From the NCBI GenBank assembly GCA_903821605.1, contig CAIJLZ010000008.1, positions 62,001 through 126,000 of the forward strand: a DNA stretch of 64,000 bases, written 5' to 3'. The stretch comes from an uncultured Sphingomonadales bacterium. GTDB lineage: Bacteria; Pseudomonadota; Alphaproteobacteria; Sphingomonadales; Sphingomonadaceae. Each line of letters opens with the position of its first letter. Position 1 is the first letter of the stretch. Made by a program: the position numbers and the translations under genes. Shown here one piece after another: positions 9,146-19,100 of the stretch. The notes under the pieces are model-generated. The model did no database searches, had not been told where the DNA came from, and saw only the letters and a list, made by a program, of their open reading frames with translations.

Positions 9146-10078
9146 TCAGACCGCCACCGGCGCGGCGATATGCGCCTGCGGGGCATAGTCATAGACCTCG
9201 AAATCCTCAATGCGATAGTCGAAGATACTATCCGGCTTGCGTAACAGCCGCAATTTGGGAGCGCCTTCGGGGGTCCGCGCCAGCTGCTCTTCAACCAGAT
9301 GCGCGTGATTGAGATAGAGATGGACGTCACCGCCATTCCAGATCAGTTCGCCCGGTTGATAGCCGCACTGATCGGCCAGCATGCGGATCAGCATCGCGGT
9401 TGCGAACACATTGAAGGCAAAGCCCAAGCCAAGATCGCAGCTACGTTGGAACAAGAGGCCCGACAGCTTTCCGTTCGACACATGAAACTGATAGGTCATA
9501 TGGCAGGGCGGCAGCGCCATGCCCGGTAGTTCGGCGACATTCCAGCCGGTAAACAACAAGCGGCGCGATGATGGGTTGTTCTTTAGCCCATCAACAAGTT
9601 GGGCGATCTGGTTGATGCCTTGTGGCTTGCGACGATACAGGTCTTCACCCGCCGGCGCATAATCCGGCCAGTTCACCCATTGTGCGCCATAGACCGGGCC
9701 GAGATCGCCCCATTTGGCGGCGAAGTCATCATCAGCAATGATCCGCGCCTCGAACGTGTCGCGGTCCATCGCCGCATCGCCTGTCGTCCGGCGATAATGA
9801 TCAAGCGGCCAATCAGTCCAGATATGCACCTTCTGTTCGACCAGCTTGCGGATATTGGTGTCACCGGTGAGGAACCACAGCATCTCGCGCGCGGCGATTT
9901 TCCATGCCACGCGCTTGGTGGTGAGCAGCGGCACCGCATCATTCGACAGATCATAACGCACGGTCGCGCCGAACAGCGAACGGGTGCCGACGCCGGTGCG
10001 GTCGACCCGTTCCTCGCCTTCGGTCCAGACGCGGCGGATCAAATCGAGATACTGGCATTCAGGGTGGGGGGCGCTCAT
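9146..10078 (-). CDS. thyA: Thymidylate synthase ThyA
   Basis: Makes dTMP from dUMP using methylene-tetrahydrofolate. Motifs: RTGVGTRSLFG near the start, the segment TTKRVAWKIAAREMLWFLTG, the nucleophile region LPPCHMTYQFHV with the catalytic Cys, and FQRSCDLGLGFAFNV, which binds the dUMP phosphate. I use the ATG at 10078 (MSAPHPECQYLDLIRR), giving 310 residues; the frame also has an upstream TTG 24 bases earlier. An insert after the WTDWPL segment is common in long ThyA forms. Followed closely by folE. About 280 bp separate it from the divergent TonB receptor. Confidence 0.97.
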   Translation of the reverse strand: MSAPHPECQYLDLIRRVWTEGEERVDRTGVGTRSLFGATVRYDLSNDAVPLLTTKRVAWKIAAREMLWFLTGDTNIRKLVEQKVHIWTDWPLDHYRRTTGDAAMDRDTFEARIIADDDFAAKWGDLGPVYGAQWVNWPDYAPAGEDLYRRKPQGINQIAQLVDGLKNNPSSRRLLFTGWNVAELPGMALPPCHMTYQFHVSNGKLSGLLFQRSCDLGLGFAFNVFATAMLIRMLADQCGYQPGELIWNGGDVHLYLNHAHLVEEQLARTPEGAPKLRLLRKPDSIFDYRIEDFEVYDYAPQAHIAAPVAV

Positions 10079-10211
10079 CGGCAGGACAGTCCAGAACGTC
10101 AACAGGAAGATTCGAAGGGGCAGACCCTAGCCGGTTTCAGTGTGATCCAACAACCACGGTCGCAAAATAAGCGCAAAAACCTGCTGCCAAGGCTTTCGGT
10201 TTTACCGATCA

Positions 10212-10234
10212 TTAACTAAACCCTCGTTAGTTAA
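10212..10234. promoter_or_regulatory. Palindrome between thyA and the TonB-dependent receptor
   Basis: TTAACTAA (10212-10219) and TTAGTTAA (10227-10234), perfect 8-bp arms spaced by 7 bases, in an AT-rich patch of an otherwise GC-rich divergent intergenic region. It looks like a dimeric regulator operator; no regulator gene is nearby. The rest of the 280-bp gap holds nothing else I recognise. Confidence 0.45.
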
Positions 10235-10357
10235 CGCGACTGAAAAGGTGCCGCCAGAGCATCCAGGATGTGCTGAACCCTCGCTGAAACCGGCGATAAA
10301 TGGTGCGTACCGAAGTCGTGTATCCGCGTGCAAGGTCCTTCGGGAAGGAAAACGATA

Positions 10358-13054
10358 ATGAAAAAGACATGGCTGTTTTGTTCAGCGGCGCTCATCGCAT
10401 GCGCCGCTCCCGGCGTTGGTGCAGCACAGGAATCGGCCAAGGAGCCGACCGCGACCAATAGCGCCGAACCGGGCGATATCATCGTCACCGCCACGCGTCG
10501 CAGCCTCGTCATGACCGAGGTTCCGCTGGCCATTTCGGCCGTGAGCGCCGACAGTCTGAGAAATGCAGGCGCCAGCGACATTCGTCAGCTTAACCAGCTC
10601 TCGTCTTCGCTATTCGTCAGCTCGTCCTCGTCGGAAGCCGTGGGCGGCGTCGCCCGCATTCGTGGCATCGGCACGGTCGGCGACAATCCCGGGCTGGAAA
10701 GCTCGGTCGCGACCTTTGTCGATGGGGTTTATCGCAGCCGTTCAGGCGCCGCGCTGACCGAACTTGGCGCGGTTGACCGCATCGAAGTCGCGCGCGGTCC
10801 GCAGGGCACGCTGTTCGGCCGCAATGCGTCTGCCGGTCTGATCCATGTCATCACCAAGGCTCCCAGCTTTGAAGAAGGCGGCACGGCTGAACTCAGCTAT
10901 GGCAATTATGATTTCTGGCGCGCGCAGATCGGCCTAACCGGCCCGATCAACGAGAAGATCGCCTATCGCATCGACGGTGTCTTCACCAAGCGCGACGGCT
11001 TTATGCAGGAATCCGATGATTATACCGGTTCAAGCGGTCGTCGCTTTAACAATCGCGATCGCTGGATGGTGCGTAGCCAGTTGCTGTTCGAACCGTCCGA
11101 CCAGACCAAGATCCGGATCATCGGTGATTACGCCAAGCGCGACGAGGATTGCTGCGCCGCCAGCTATGTGCCGACCCGCAACGTCATCCGCAATGGCGAT
11201 GGCAGCATCAGCTTTGGCCCCAATAGCATGGCCGGGGTCATGGAATTGTTCGGCGCGAAGCTCAATCAGGATTACACCCAGCGCCGCGTGTCGGTCACGC
11301 CGGGCCGCAGCTTCCAATCGGATGTCGAGGATTGGGGCGTGTCTGCCGAGTTCAACCATGAGTGGGACGAGCTGAAATTCACCAGCATCAGTTCCTATCG
11401 CAACTGGAAATCGGATCGCGGGCAGGATGCGGATTTCAACAATCTCGACCTGTTCTATCGCACCGATTATGACCAGTCGTTCAAAACCTTCACCCAAGAA
11501 TTCCGCCTCAATGGCAAGGCGTTCGAAGGCACGCTCGACTGGCTGATCGGGGCCTATTATGGCAATGAAACCCTCTCGCTGCGCGACAATCTGCGCTTTG
11601 GCGAGGATTATGGCGCGGTGCAGGGCTGCCGCGTGGTGGCCTCGGCGCTCGGCCGTGGCGCAGTCTCGCCCGCCTCGGCCTATTGCATCAACCCGCTGGC
11701 GCTGAGCGGCGCGGGCGGGGCATTGGGTGCTGCGACACCGACCCTGTTGGGCGGCCTGAACCGCCTGCTCGCGATCAGCGATGACGGTGCGACGCTCGAC
11801 CGTTACAAGCAGAAAGACCAGACTTGGGCGCTGTTCACCCACAATGTGATCACGATCACGCCGAAACTCTCGGTCACGCTGGGCGCTCGTTATACCGAAG
11901 ACCGCAAAAAGCTGGACGCGTCCATGGCGACCGACAGCACCGCATGCGCCGTGCAGAGCGGCGCGCTGCAAGGGCTGCTGAGCGATCCCAATCCGCTGGT
12001 CAAGTCGCTGGCCACCTCGTTGATCGGCCTCACCTGCGCCAATAGCGTGCTGGGCGGTCGGGTTGGCGGCTTCGGCGTTGACGGCGACTATCATGACCAG
12101 CGCACCGACAAGGAATGGACCGGTACGGCGGTCATCAGCTATAAGGCAACCGACCGCTTGCTGACCTATTTAAGCTGGTCGCGTGGCTTCAAGGCGGGGG
12201 GGTATAATCTCGACCGCGCGGGCCTGACCATCACCAACGCACAGGCCAGTCAGCTCCGCTTCGCGGCAGAAAAGGTCGATGCATGGGAACTGGGCGCAAA
12301 ATATCGCGGCCGGGGCTTCCGTCTTGGCGCGACCGCCTTCTACCAGATGTTCGACAATTTCCAGTTGAACACCTTCAACGGCGTGAGCTTTGTCGTTGAA
12401 AATATTCAGGGCTGTTCGGCACTGGATGGGGGCGATGCGGCAGACAGCGATCTGAGCGCGACCAACGGCACCTGCGCGGGCAAGAACAAGTCCGGTGTCG
12501 TGTCCAAGGGTGTTGAACTGGAAGCGGCGATTTACCCGCTGACCGATGTCACGGTCGAAGCTGGCTATACCTATGCCCATACCGGCTATCGCCACAATAT
12601 CACGGGGGCCGGTGGGCGTGGCCTGACCACCTCGCTGTTCCAACTGCCCGGTGCGTCGCTCTCCAATGCGCCGCGACATGTCGTGACCGGCAGCATGACC
12701 TGGACACCGCCCATTGGCCTCGGCGAATTGCGTGGCCTGATCCATGTCGATGGCCGCTATCAGTCGGCGATCAATGTGGGTTCGGACCTGCTGCCGGAAA
12801 AGGCGCAAAAAGCCTTCTCCACGGTCAATGCGCGGCTCGGGATCAGCGGCAAGGACAATGCGTGGAACCTCGAATTCTGGGCGCAGAATCTGTTCGACGT
12901 CAATTATAAGCAGACCGTCGCCGGCGCCCCGATCCAAGGTTCAGGATCGCTCGCCACCGTCGCGGCGGGCGGCACCAGCCCGGGCAATGCGCTGTTCATC
13001 GCCTTCCCCGGCGAACCGCGCACCTATGGCGTGACGGTCCGCACCAAATTCTAA
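10358..13054 (+). CDS. TonB-dependent outer-membrane receptor
   Basis: An 898-residue outer-membrane beta-barrel that imports a substrate using TonB energy. A signal peptide (MKKTWLFCSAALIACAAPG, cleavage near GAAQ) precedes a TonB-box-like stretch GDIIVTATRR and the plug domain (VPLAISAVSADSL, RIRGIGTVGDNPG, VFVDG-like FVDGVYRSRSG, EVARGPQGTLFGRNASAG). The barrel ends with an aromatic Phe (GVTVRTKF), as outer-membrane proteins do. I start at the ATG at 10358, after GGGAAGGAA, in preference to the GTG 30 bases upstream. Several Cys pairs in loop regions (DEDCCAASY, IQGCSAL...NGTCAG) hint at disulfide-stabilised extracellular loops. The substrate cannot be told; no degradation genes or sensor flank it. 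Confidence 0.93.
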   Translation: MKKTWLFCSAALIACAAPGVGAAQESAKEPTATNSAEPGDIIVTATRRSLVMTEVPLAISAVSADSLRNAGASDIRQLNQLSSSLFVSSSSSEAVGGVARIRGIGTVGDNPGLESSVATFVDGVYRSRSGAALTELGAVDRIEVARGPQGTLFGRNASAGLIHVITKAPSFEEGGTAELSYGNYDFWRAQIGLTGPINEKIAYRIDGVFTKRDGFMQESDDYTGSSGRRFNNRDRWMVRSQLLFEPSDQTKIRIIGDYAKRDEDCCAASYVPTRNVIRNGDGSISFGPNSMAGVMELFGAKLNQDYTQRRVSVTPGRSFQSDVEDWGVSAEFNHEWDELKFTSISSYRNWKSDRGQDADFNNLDLFYRTDYDQSFKTFTQEFRLNGKAFEGTLDWLIGAYYGNETLSLRDNLRFGEDYGAVQGCRVVASALGRGAVSPASAYCINPLALSGAGGALGAATPTLLGGLNRLLAISDDGATLDRYKQKDQTWALFTHNVITITPKLSVTLGARYTEDRKKLDASMATDSTACAVQSGALQGLLSDPNPLVKSLATSLIGLTCANSVLGGRVGGFGVDGDYHDQRTDKEWTGTAVISYKATDRLLTYLSWSRGFKAGGYNLDRAGLTITNAQASQLRFAAEKVDAWELGAKYRGRGFRLGATAFYQMFDNFQLNTFNGVSFVVENIQGCSALDGGDAADSDLSATNGTCAGKNKSGVVSKGVELEAAIYPLTDVTVEAGYTYAHTGYRHNITGAGGRGLTTSLFQLPGASLSNAPRHVVTGSMTWTPPIGLGELRGLIHVDGRYQSAINVGSDLLPEKAQKAFSTVNARLGISGKDNAWNLEFWAQNLFDVNYKQTVAGAPIQGSGSLATVAAGGTSPGNALFIAFPGEPRTYGVTVRTKF

Positions 13055-13062
13055 GGACAAGT

Positions 13063-13087
13063 GGGAGGGGGGATCACGCCCCCTCCC
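13063..13087. terminator. GC-rich hairpin between convergent receptor and glnD genes
   Basis: GGGAGGGGG (13063-13071) pairs with CCCCCTCCC (13079-13087), a 9-bp stem with a 7-base loop, 9 bases after the receptor stop. T-rich tracts are weak on both sides, so termination efficiency is uncertain. Confidence 0.6.
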
Positions 13088-13104
13088 CAGTTTCGCCGCG
13101 CCGC

Positions 13105-15861
13105 TTAGGCTGCCTGTTCGGCCCGAATCCCCGCCGCCGCATCAAGCAAGCGCTTTTCCAGCGTCCGCAGCCGGGCGGGGCCTTCAATCTTGTCGCCGAT
13201 CAGATCGGTCAGATAGAAAACGTCGACCGCGCGTTCGCCATAGGTGGCGATGTGCGCGCTATGGATCGTCACCTTCGACTGGAACAGCGCATATGCCAGG
13301 TTATTGAGCAGCGCCGGTCGGTCGCGCGCGGCAATTTCTACCACCGTATAGCGGTTCGATGCCTTGTTATCGATCAGCACGCTTGGCTCATGGGTGAAGG
13401 CTTCGGCACGCATCCGGGGCAAGGGCTTGGCCTCCAGCCGGTCGAGCATGCGGCTGCGATTGGCGAGCGCATCCTCAATCGCGATTTCCAACCGGCGTAG
13501 GCGCTCGGCTTCGTCAAAGGGTTGGCCGAACGGGTCTTGCACCAGAATATTATCGAGCGCCATGCCGTCGCGGCTGGTGTGAATCCGCGCGTCGATAATC
13601 GTCGCACCCGCCAGATGGATCGCCCCCGCCAACCGATAGAACAGGCCGGGGTGATCCGCCGCATAGAGCGTCACCAATGTCGCGCCGCGCTCCGGATAGA
13701 TCTGGGCGCGCAATGAGAGCGAGCTTTGGCTTTCCTCGGCTGCACGCACCTGACGGGCGTTGCTGGCTAGGATATCGAGCGGTTCCGCCACCCAATAGGC
13801 ATCCGACATGCGCTTGGTATAGCGTTTGAAATTCTCGTCATCCCAGCCAAGCGCCCGTTGCAAATCAGCCTGTTTGGCGGCGACGCGTTCGGTTCGACCG
13901 CGCTGCTTATGCCCAAGCCGCAGCACCTCTTCCGCCGCATCATAAAGGTCGGTCAGCAACTGGCGTTTCCAACTGTTCCAGACACTCGGCCCAACCGCGC
14001 GGATATCGACAACGGTTAGGGCAACGATCAAGCGCAGGCGCTCCACGCTCTGCACCACGGCCACGAAGTCGAGGATCGTTTTGAAGTCCGATAGATCGCG
14101 CTTGAACGCCGTGTCCGACATCAACAAATGGTGACGGACCAACCAGGCCACCGTCTCGGTTTCGGCGGGCGTCAAGCCGAAACGTGGGCATAGTCGCTGC
14201 GCTACCTCGGCCCCCAGCACGCTATGATCCCCGCCCCGCCCTTTGGCGATATCGTGCAACAGAACCGCGACATACAGCACGCGGCGCGAGAGGATCTGCT
14301 GCATCACCGCAGTCGATTGGGGATGATCGGCGACCAGCTTGCCTTTTTCAATCTGGCTAAGCAGGCCAATGGCCCGGATCGAATGTTCATCCACCGTGTA
14401 ATGATGGTACATGTCGAACTGCATCTGCGCGACGACGCGCCCGAAATCGGGCACGAACCGGCCGAACACCATGGCATCGTTCATCGCGCGCAACACGCGT
14501 TCCGGATCACGCGGACTGGTCAGAATATCAAGGAACAGGCTGTTGGCCTCCGGATCATTCTGCACCTTTTTGCTGATCAACCGCGTATCGCGCTGGGCAG
14601 CCCGCATCGTCAGCGGGTGGATATCAAGATGATGGCGGTCGGCGACCGCAAATAGCCGGATCAACCGGACGGGATCTTCTTCGAAGAAATGATCATAGGG
14701 AATGGCCAGCCGTTCGCGATCAAGGACGAAACCGTCCAACGTCTTTGGCTTGCGGCGCAGGCTGGGCAGGTTGAAACGACGCCCACGCGTGGCAAAGCGC
14801 TCATCCAAATGGGCCAAGAACAAGCCGGTCAAATCGCCGACCTGTTTTGCCGTACGGAAATAATGTTGCATGAAGCGTTCGACGGCAGACCGACCGGGAC
14901 GCGCGCCATAGCCCATGCTGGCCGCGACCTCGCGCTGCATGTCGAACGTCAGCCGCTCCTCCGGCCGTCCGGCGAGCAGATGGAGATGACAGCGCACCGC
15001 CCAAAGGAAATTCTCCGCCTTCTGGAAATGGTATAATTCCTTGTCGGTCAGCAGCCCAACATCGACCAGTTCGGCCACAGTGTTGACGCGAAAGGCGAAC
15101 TTGCCGATCCAGAATAAGGTGTGCAAATCGCGCAGGCCGCCTTTGCCCTCCTTCAGATTCGGTTCGACGACATAGCGGCTATCGCCCATGCGTTCGTGGC
15201 GAGCCTGACGTTCGGCGAGCTTTTCCGCGACAAAATTGGAAGCACTGCCCGCGATGATCTCGCGCTCGAACCGGGCGCGTGCCTCGTCATACAATGCGGT
15301 ATCGCCCCAGATGTAGCGGGACTCGAGCAGGGCGGTCGAAATCGTCAGGTCTGATCGCGCCATGCGGATCATTTCGTCCAGCGACCGGCTGCTATGCCCG
15401 ACCTTCAGCCCGAGATCCCACAAGACATAGAGCATCGATTCGATGACCTGTTCGGACCAGACCGACTGTTTCCACGGGGTGACAAAGGCAATGTCGACAT
15501 CCGAAAATGGCGCCATTTCGCCCCGGCCATAGCCCCCGACCGCGATCAAGGTCAGCCGCTCGGTCGTCGTCGGGTTGTTGGATGGGTACAGGCGTTCGGT
15601 CGCGAAATCATAGGTCAGGCGCAAAATCTGATCGACCAGAAAGGCCTGTGACGACGCGCAATCGCGCCCGCGCGAGGGGTTTTTCTCCAACCGATCGGCA
15701 ATCTCGGCGCGGCCATGGTCAAGCGCGACGCGCAACACCTTGGTCGCCATCAACCGCAGCTTGGCCGGGTCCGATTCTGCCAGCGCAGCCAGTTCGTCAG
15801 ACACCGCCCGCCGGTCAATGATCGACCGGCGGTGAGCAAGCGAAGCGAAACGGTCAAGCAT
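13105..15861 (-). CDS. glnD: Bifunctional PII uridylyltransferase/uridylyl-removing enzyme GlnD
   Basis: The 918-residue glutamine sensor that uridylylates and deuridylylates PII. Order of domains: nucleotidyltransferase with GGYGRGEMAPFSDVDI (about 109-124, catalytic Asp pair at 121 and 123), a helical linker, an HD phosphohydrolase domain with LLHDIAKGRGGDHS and VRHHLLMS, then two ACT domains (YAADHPGLFYRLAGAIHLAGATI and AARDRPALLNNLAYALFQSKVTI). Start ATG at 15861. It follows the aminotransferase gene alaC on the same strand after 56 bp, so the two may be co-transcribed. Confidence 0.97.
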   Translation of the reverse strand: MLDRFASLAHRRSIIDRRAVSDELAALAESDPAKLRLMATKVLRVALDHGRAEIADRLEKNPSRGRDCASSQAFLVDQILRLTYDFATERLYPSNNPTTTERLTLIAVGGYGRGEMAPFSDVDIAFVTPWKQSVWSEQVIESMLYVLWDLGLKVGHSSRSLDEMIRMARSDLTISTALLESRYIWGDTALYDEARARFEREIIAGSASNFVAEKLAERQARHERMGDSRYVVEPNLKEGKGGLRDLHTLFWIGKFAFRVNTVAELVDVGLLTDKELYHFQKAENFLWAVRCHLHLLAGRPEERLTFDMQREVAASMGYGARPGRSAVERFMQHYFRTAKQVGDLTGLFLAHLDERFATRGRRFNLPSLRRKPKTLDGFVLDRERLAIPYDHFFEEDPVRLIRLFAVADRHHLDIHPLTMRAAQRDTRLISKKVQNDPEANSLFLDILTSPRDPERVLRAMNDAMVFGRFVPDFGRVVAQMQFDMYHHYTVDEHSIRAIGLLSQIEKGKLVADHPQSTAVMQQILSRRVLYVAVLLHDIAKGRGGDHSVLGAEVAQRLCPRFGLTPAETETVAWLVRHHLLMSDTAFKRDLSDFKTILDFVAVVQSVERLRLIVALTVVDIRAVGPSVWNSWKRQLLTDLYDAAEEVLRLGHKQRGRTERVAAKQADLQRALGWDDENFKRYTKRMSDAYWVAEPLDILASNARQVRAAEESQSSLSLRAQIYPERGATLVTLYAADHPGLFYRLAGAIHLAGATIIDARIHTSRDGMALDNILVQDPFGQPFDEAERLRRLEIAIEDALANRSRMLDRLEAKPLPRMRAEAFTHEPSVLIDNKASNRYTVVEIAARDRPALLNNLAYALFQSKVTIHSAHIATYGERAVDVFYLTDLIGDKIEGPARLRTLEKRLLDAAAGIRAEQAA

Positions 15862-15917
15862 GCGACTACCTCATCGGTCCCCGACCCCGACGCCGGGCCG
15901 GGCTTGGTGGAGACGGC

Positions 15918-17123
15918 TCAGCCGGCAGCAGCTGGGCTGTTGATCCCCATGGACTGGAAATATTTGCGGATCTGACGCGCCGCCTGACGGATGCGCTGTT
16001 CATTCTCGACCATGGCGATCCGGACATAGCCCTCGCCTTCCTCGCCATAGCCAACACCCGCCGCCACCGCGACACCGGCCTGGGTAAGGAGCTGCTTCGA
16101 GAATTCAAGGCTACCCAGATGCGCCAGCGCCGGCGGTAAAGGGGCCCAGCAGAACATCGACGCCTTCGGCACCGGAATATCCCAACCCGCACGGCCAAAG
16201 CTTTCCACCAGCACATCGCGGCGGCGTTGGTATAGCTGGCGGTTCTGCTCAACAATATCCTGCGGCCCGTTAAGCGCGGCGACGGCCGCCGCCTGGATCG
16301 GGGTGAAGGCGCCATAATCGAGATAGGATTTGACCCGGGTCAGCGCGCCGATCAACTTCTTGTTGCCGACGGCAAAGCCAATGCGCCAACCGGCCATCGA
16401 ATAGGTCTTCGACATCGAGGTAAACTCGACTGCGACATCCTTCGCGCCCGGCACCTGCAAGATCGAGGGCGTCGGATTGCCATCATAATAAAGTTCGGAA
16501 TAGGCAAGGTCCGACAAGACCCACAGGCCATGTTCCTTGGCGAAGGCGACAACGCGTTCATAGAAAGCGAGATCGACCGTTTCCGCCGTCGGGTTGGACG
16601 GATAGCCCATCACCAGCACCGAAGGCTTTGGCACGGTGAAGCGCACCGCGCGTTCGAGCGATTCGAAATAATGCTCATCCGGCGTTGTCGGGACCGACCG
16701 GATCGTCGCACCCGCGATGATGAAACCGAAGGTATGGATCGGATAGCTTGGATTTGGGGCCAGCACGACATCGCCCGGCGCGGTGATCGCTTGGGCAAGA
16801 TTGGCAAGGCCTTCCTTCGAACCAAGGGTCACGACCACTTCATGATCGGGATCGACATCGACGCCAAAGCGGCGCTGATAATAATTCGCCTGCGCGCGAC
16901 GCAGGCCGGGAATGCCTTTGGACGCGCTATAGCCATGAGCATCGGGATCGCGCGCCACTTCGCACAGCTTGTCGATGACATGCGGCGGCGGCGGCAGATC
17001 GGGATTGCCCATGCCGAGATCGATAATGTCCTCGCCCGCCATACGCGCTGCCGCTCGCATCGCGTTGACTTCAGCGATGACATAAGGGGGCAGGCGTTTG
17101 ATACGGTAGAATTCTTCGGACAT
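15918..17123 (-). CDS. alaC: PLP-dependent aminotransferase, AlaC-type (glutamate-pyruvate)
   Basis: A fold-type I aminotransferase of 401 residues, very close in pattern to E. coli AlaC: start FYRIKRLPPYVIAEVNAM, DIIDLGMGNPDLPPPPHV, HGYSASKGIPGLRRA, NPSYPIHTFGFIIAGA, the Asp-containing SDLAYSELYYDG, and the PLP lysine segment FTSMSKTYSMAGWRIGF. Such proteins are often annotated as LL-diaminopimelate aminotransferase, but the overall match is to the alanine-forming enzyme. I chose the ATG at 17123; an open frame extends further upstream into the promoter shared with phaC. Located upstream of glnD. Confidence 0.87.
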   Translation of the reverse strand: MSEEFYRIKRLPPYVIAEVNAMRAAARMAGEDIIDLGMGNPDLPPPPHVIDKLCEVARDPDAHGYSASKGIPGLRRAQANYYQRRFGVDVDPDHEVVVTLGSKEGLANLAQAITAPGDVVLAPNPSYPIHTFGFIIAGATIRSVPTTPDEHYFESLERAVRFTVPKPSVLVMGYPSNPTAETVDLAFYERVVAFAKEHGLWVLSDLAYSELYYDGNPTPSILQVPGAKDVAVEFTSMSKTYSMAGWRIGFAVGNKKLIGALTRVKSYLDYGAFTPIQAAAVAALNGPQDIVEQNRQLYQRRRDVLVESFGRAGWDIPVPKASMFCWAPLPPALAHLGSLEFSKQLLTQAGVAVAAGVGYGEEGEGYVRIAMVENEQRIRQAARQIRKYFQSMGINSPAAAG

Positions 17124-17251
17124 TTTGAGGGTGAACTCGCTTCTTTGGCTATTGGCAGCGGGCACGAAATTGCCCATGCTCGCCGGGAAGATGACGCTAT
17201 AACCGCGAAATCCGCCGCAGTTAAGCGTTATCGTGGTAGAAAGGGAAATTG

Positions 17252-19057
17252 ATGACTGAAGCCCCCGCCCTCCCCGCGATGACACTTGGCGACATGCAGC
17301 ACTGGGTATCGGTGGTGGGGCGGATGCAGCAGATGCTGATGGAGTTCTCGCTGCGGCAAATGGGTAAGGTTCCCGAATTGCTGACCAAAGGCCCAGAGGC
17401 CGGCGGGACGATGAACATGCACCTGCCGGACCTGTCGCAGGCGAACATCCTCGCCAAATGGTTCGAGGCCGCCGATCCGGCCAAGCTGATCGAAATGCAG
17501 AAAGGCTTTTGGACCGAAGCGACATCGCTATGGTCCGCCTTTCTTACCCCCGGCCAGCAGCCGCCGGAACAGGCCCCCGTCAAGGATCGTCGCTTTGCCG
17601 ACAAGTCGTGGGAGAGTAACCCCGTTTTCGACGTGATCCGCCGCAGCTATCTGCTGCTTTGCGAGCATTTGCTGGGTGGTGTGCAACATCTCGACGGCCT
17701 GCCGGAAAAGGACCGGCAGCGGCTGCGCTTTGCAACCGAGACCGTGCTCGACGCGATCAGCCCGTCCAATTTCCCGCTCACCAATCCGCGCGTGATCGAA
17801 CGCACCTTGGAAACGCGGGGCGACAATCTGCTGCACGGGCTGGAGCATATGCTGCACGATCTTGATCGCGGCCAATTGACCCACAGCCCGGAGACAGCCT
17901 TCGAAGTCGGGCGCAACATCGCCGCCACGCCGGGCAAGGTCGTCCACGAAAACGCGTTCTATCAGCTCATCCAGTACACGCCCACCACGCCAGACGTGCT
18001 CAAGCAGCCGCTGATCATCTTCCCGCCATGGATCAACCGCTTCTACATCCTCGACCTTTCGCCGGAAAAAAGCTTCATCAAATGGGCGGTCGATCAGGGC
18101 GTGACGGTGTTTGTCGTGTCGTGGAAATCGGCGGACGAAAGCATGGCCGACACCACGCAGGACGATTATGTCATGCGCGGTCAGGTTGATGCGATTGATA
18201 CAGTGCGCGATCTGCTGGGCGTCAAATCGGTGCATTGCATCGGCTATTGCGTCGCGGGCACCACGCTGGCGATGACGCTCGCCGTGCTGGCCGCGCGCGG
18301 TGAAGCGGACAAGGTCGCCACCGCTACCTTCTTCACCGCCCAGGTCGATTTCAGCGAGGCCGGCGATCTGTGCATCTTCATCGATGAACAGCAACTCGAA
18401 CTGGTGGAACAACTATCGAAGGAACATGGCTATCTCGACGGGCGCTATATGGCGGCTACGTTCAATTTGCTGCGCGGTCGCGACCTGATCTGGAACTATG
18501 TCGTGAACAATTACCTGCTGGGGCAGGATTATATGCCGTTCGACCTGCTCCACTGGAATGGCGACACCACCAACCTGCCCGCGAAATGGCACGGCAATTA
18601 TCTTCGTGACCTCTATCGCGACAATAAGCTGGTGCAGCCGGGTGCGCTGTCGATTGATGGCACCCCGCTCGACCTGCGCAAGATCAAGACCCCCGCCTAT
18701 ATTCAGGCAGGCATTGATGATCATATCGCCCCGGCCAATTCGGTCTGGAAAATCATGGACAATCTGGCAGGTGAAAAGCGCTTCCTGCTCGCCGGATCAG
18801 GCCATATCGCGGGCGTCGTCAACCCACCTGCGGCCCAAAAATATCAATATTGGCGCAATGACGCGCCGGTGCAGACGCTGGCAGAGTTCCGTGCCGGTGC
18901 GGTCGAGCACAAGGGCAGTTGGTGGCCCGACTGGATTGAATGGATCGCCGCCCATTCCGCCAAAAAGAGGGTCAAGGCCGAAGCCGCGCGCATCCCCGGC
19001 CAAGGCAGCTATCCGGCGATTGAGGACGCCCCCGGCCGCTATGTCAAAAGCCGGTAA
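17252..19057 (+). CDS. phaC: Class I poly(3-hydroxyalkanoate) synthase PhaC
   Basis: Polymerises hydroxyacyl-CoA into PHA at the granule surface. 601 residues, the class I length. The N-terminal domain is followed by an alpha/beta-hydrolase core with the modified lipase box GYCVAG (nucleophile Cys in HCIGYCVAGTTLAM, about residue 330), the catalytic Asp in GIDDHIAP and the His in GSGHIAGVVNPP. PWINRFYILDL and the WNxDTTNLP segment (here WNGDTTNLPAKWH) are synthase hallmarks. The ATG at 17252 follows AAGGGA; a TTG is 3 bases earlier. Divergent from alaC with 128 bp between. The phasin gene follows 186 bp later; phaA/phaB are not in the window. Confidence 0.96.
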   Translation: MTEAPALPAMTLGDMQHWVSVVGRMQQMLMEFSLRQMGKVPELLTKGPEAGGTMNMHLPDLSQANILAKWFEAADPAKLIEMQKGFWTEATSLWSAFLTPGQQPPEQAPVKDRRFADKSWESNPVFDVIRRSYLLLCEHLLGGVQHLDGLPEKDRQRLRFATETVLDAISPSNFPLTNPRVIERTLETRGDNLLHGLEHMLHDLDRGQLTHSPETAFEVGRNIAATPGKVVHENAFYQLIQYTPTTPDVLKQPLIIFPPWINRFYILDLSPEKSFIKWAVDQGVTVFVVSWKSADESMADTTQDDYVMRGQVDAIDTVRDLLGVKSVHCIGYCVAGTTLAMTLAVLAARGEADKVATATFFTAQVDFSEAGDLCIFIDEQQLELVEQLSKEHGYLDGRYMAATFNLLRGRDLIWNYVVNNYLLGQDYMPFDLLHWNGDTTNLPAKWHGNYLRDLYRDNKLVQPGALSIDGTPLDLRKIKTPAYIQAGIDDHIAPANSVWKIMDNLAGEKRFLLAGSGHIAGVVNPPAAQKYQYWRNDAPVQTLAEFRAGAVEHKGSWWPDWIEWIAAHSAKKRVKAEAARIPGQGSYPAIEDAPGRYVKSR

Positions 19058-19100
19058 CAATGACCAGCCAACATGGCGCTTACCGGCGGTTCGAGCGTTT

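Noticed and set aside
11030-12937. Two minus-strand frames inside the TonB receptor gene
   Set aside because: Antisense shadows of the beta-barrel coding region; no start context and no homology pattern.
15918-17525. Long N-terminal extension of the AlaC-type aminotransferase
   Set aside because: The extra 134 codons overlap the phaC start on the other strand and do not resemble an aminotransferase; the ATG at 17123 matches the family N-terminus.
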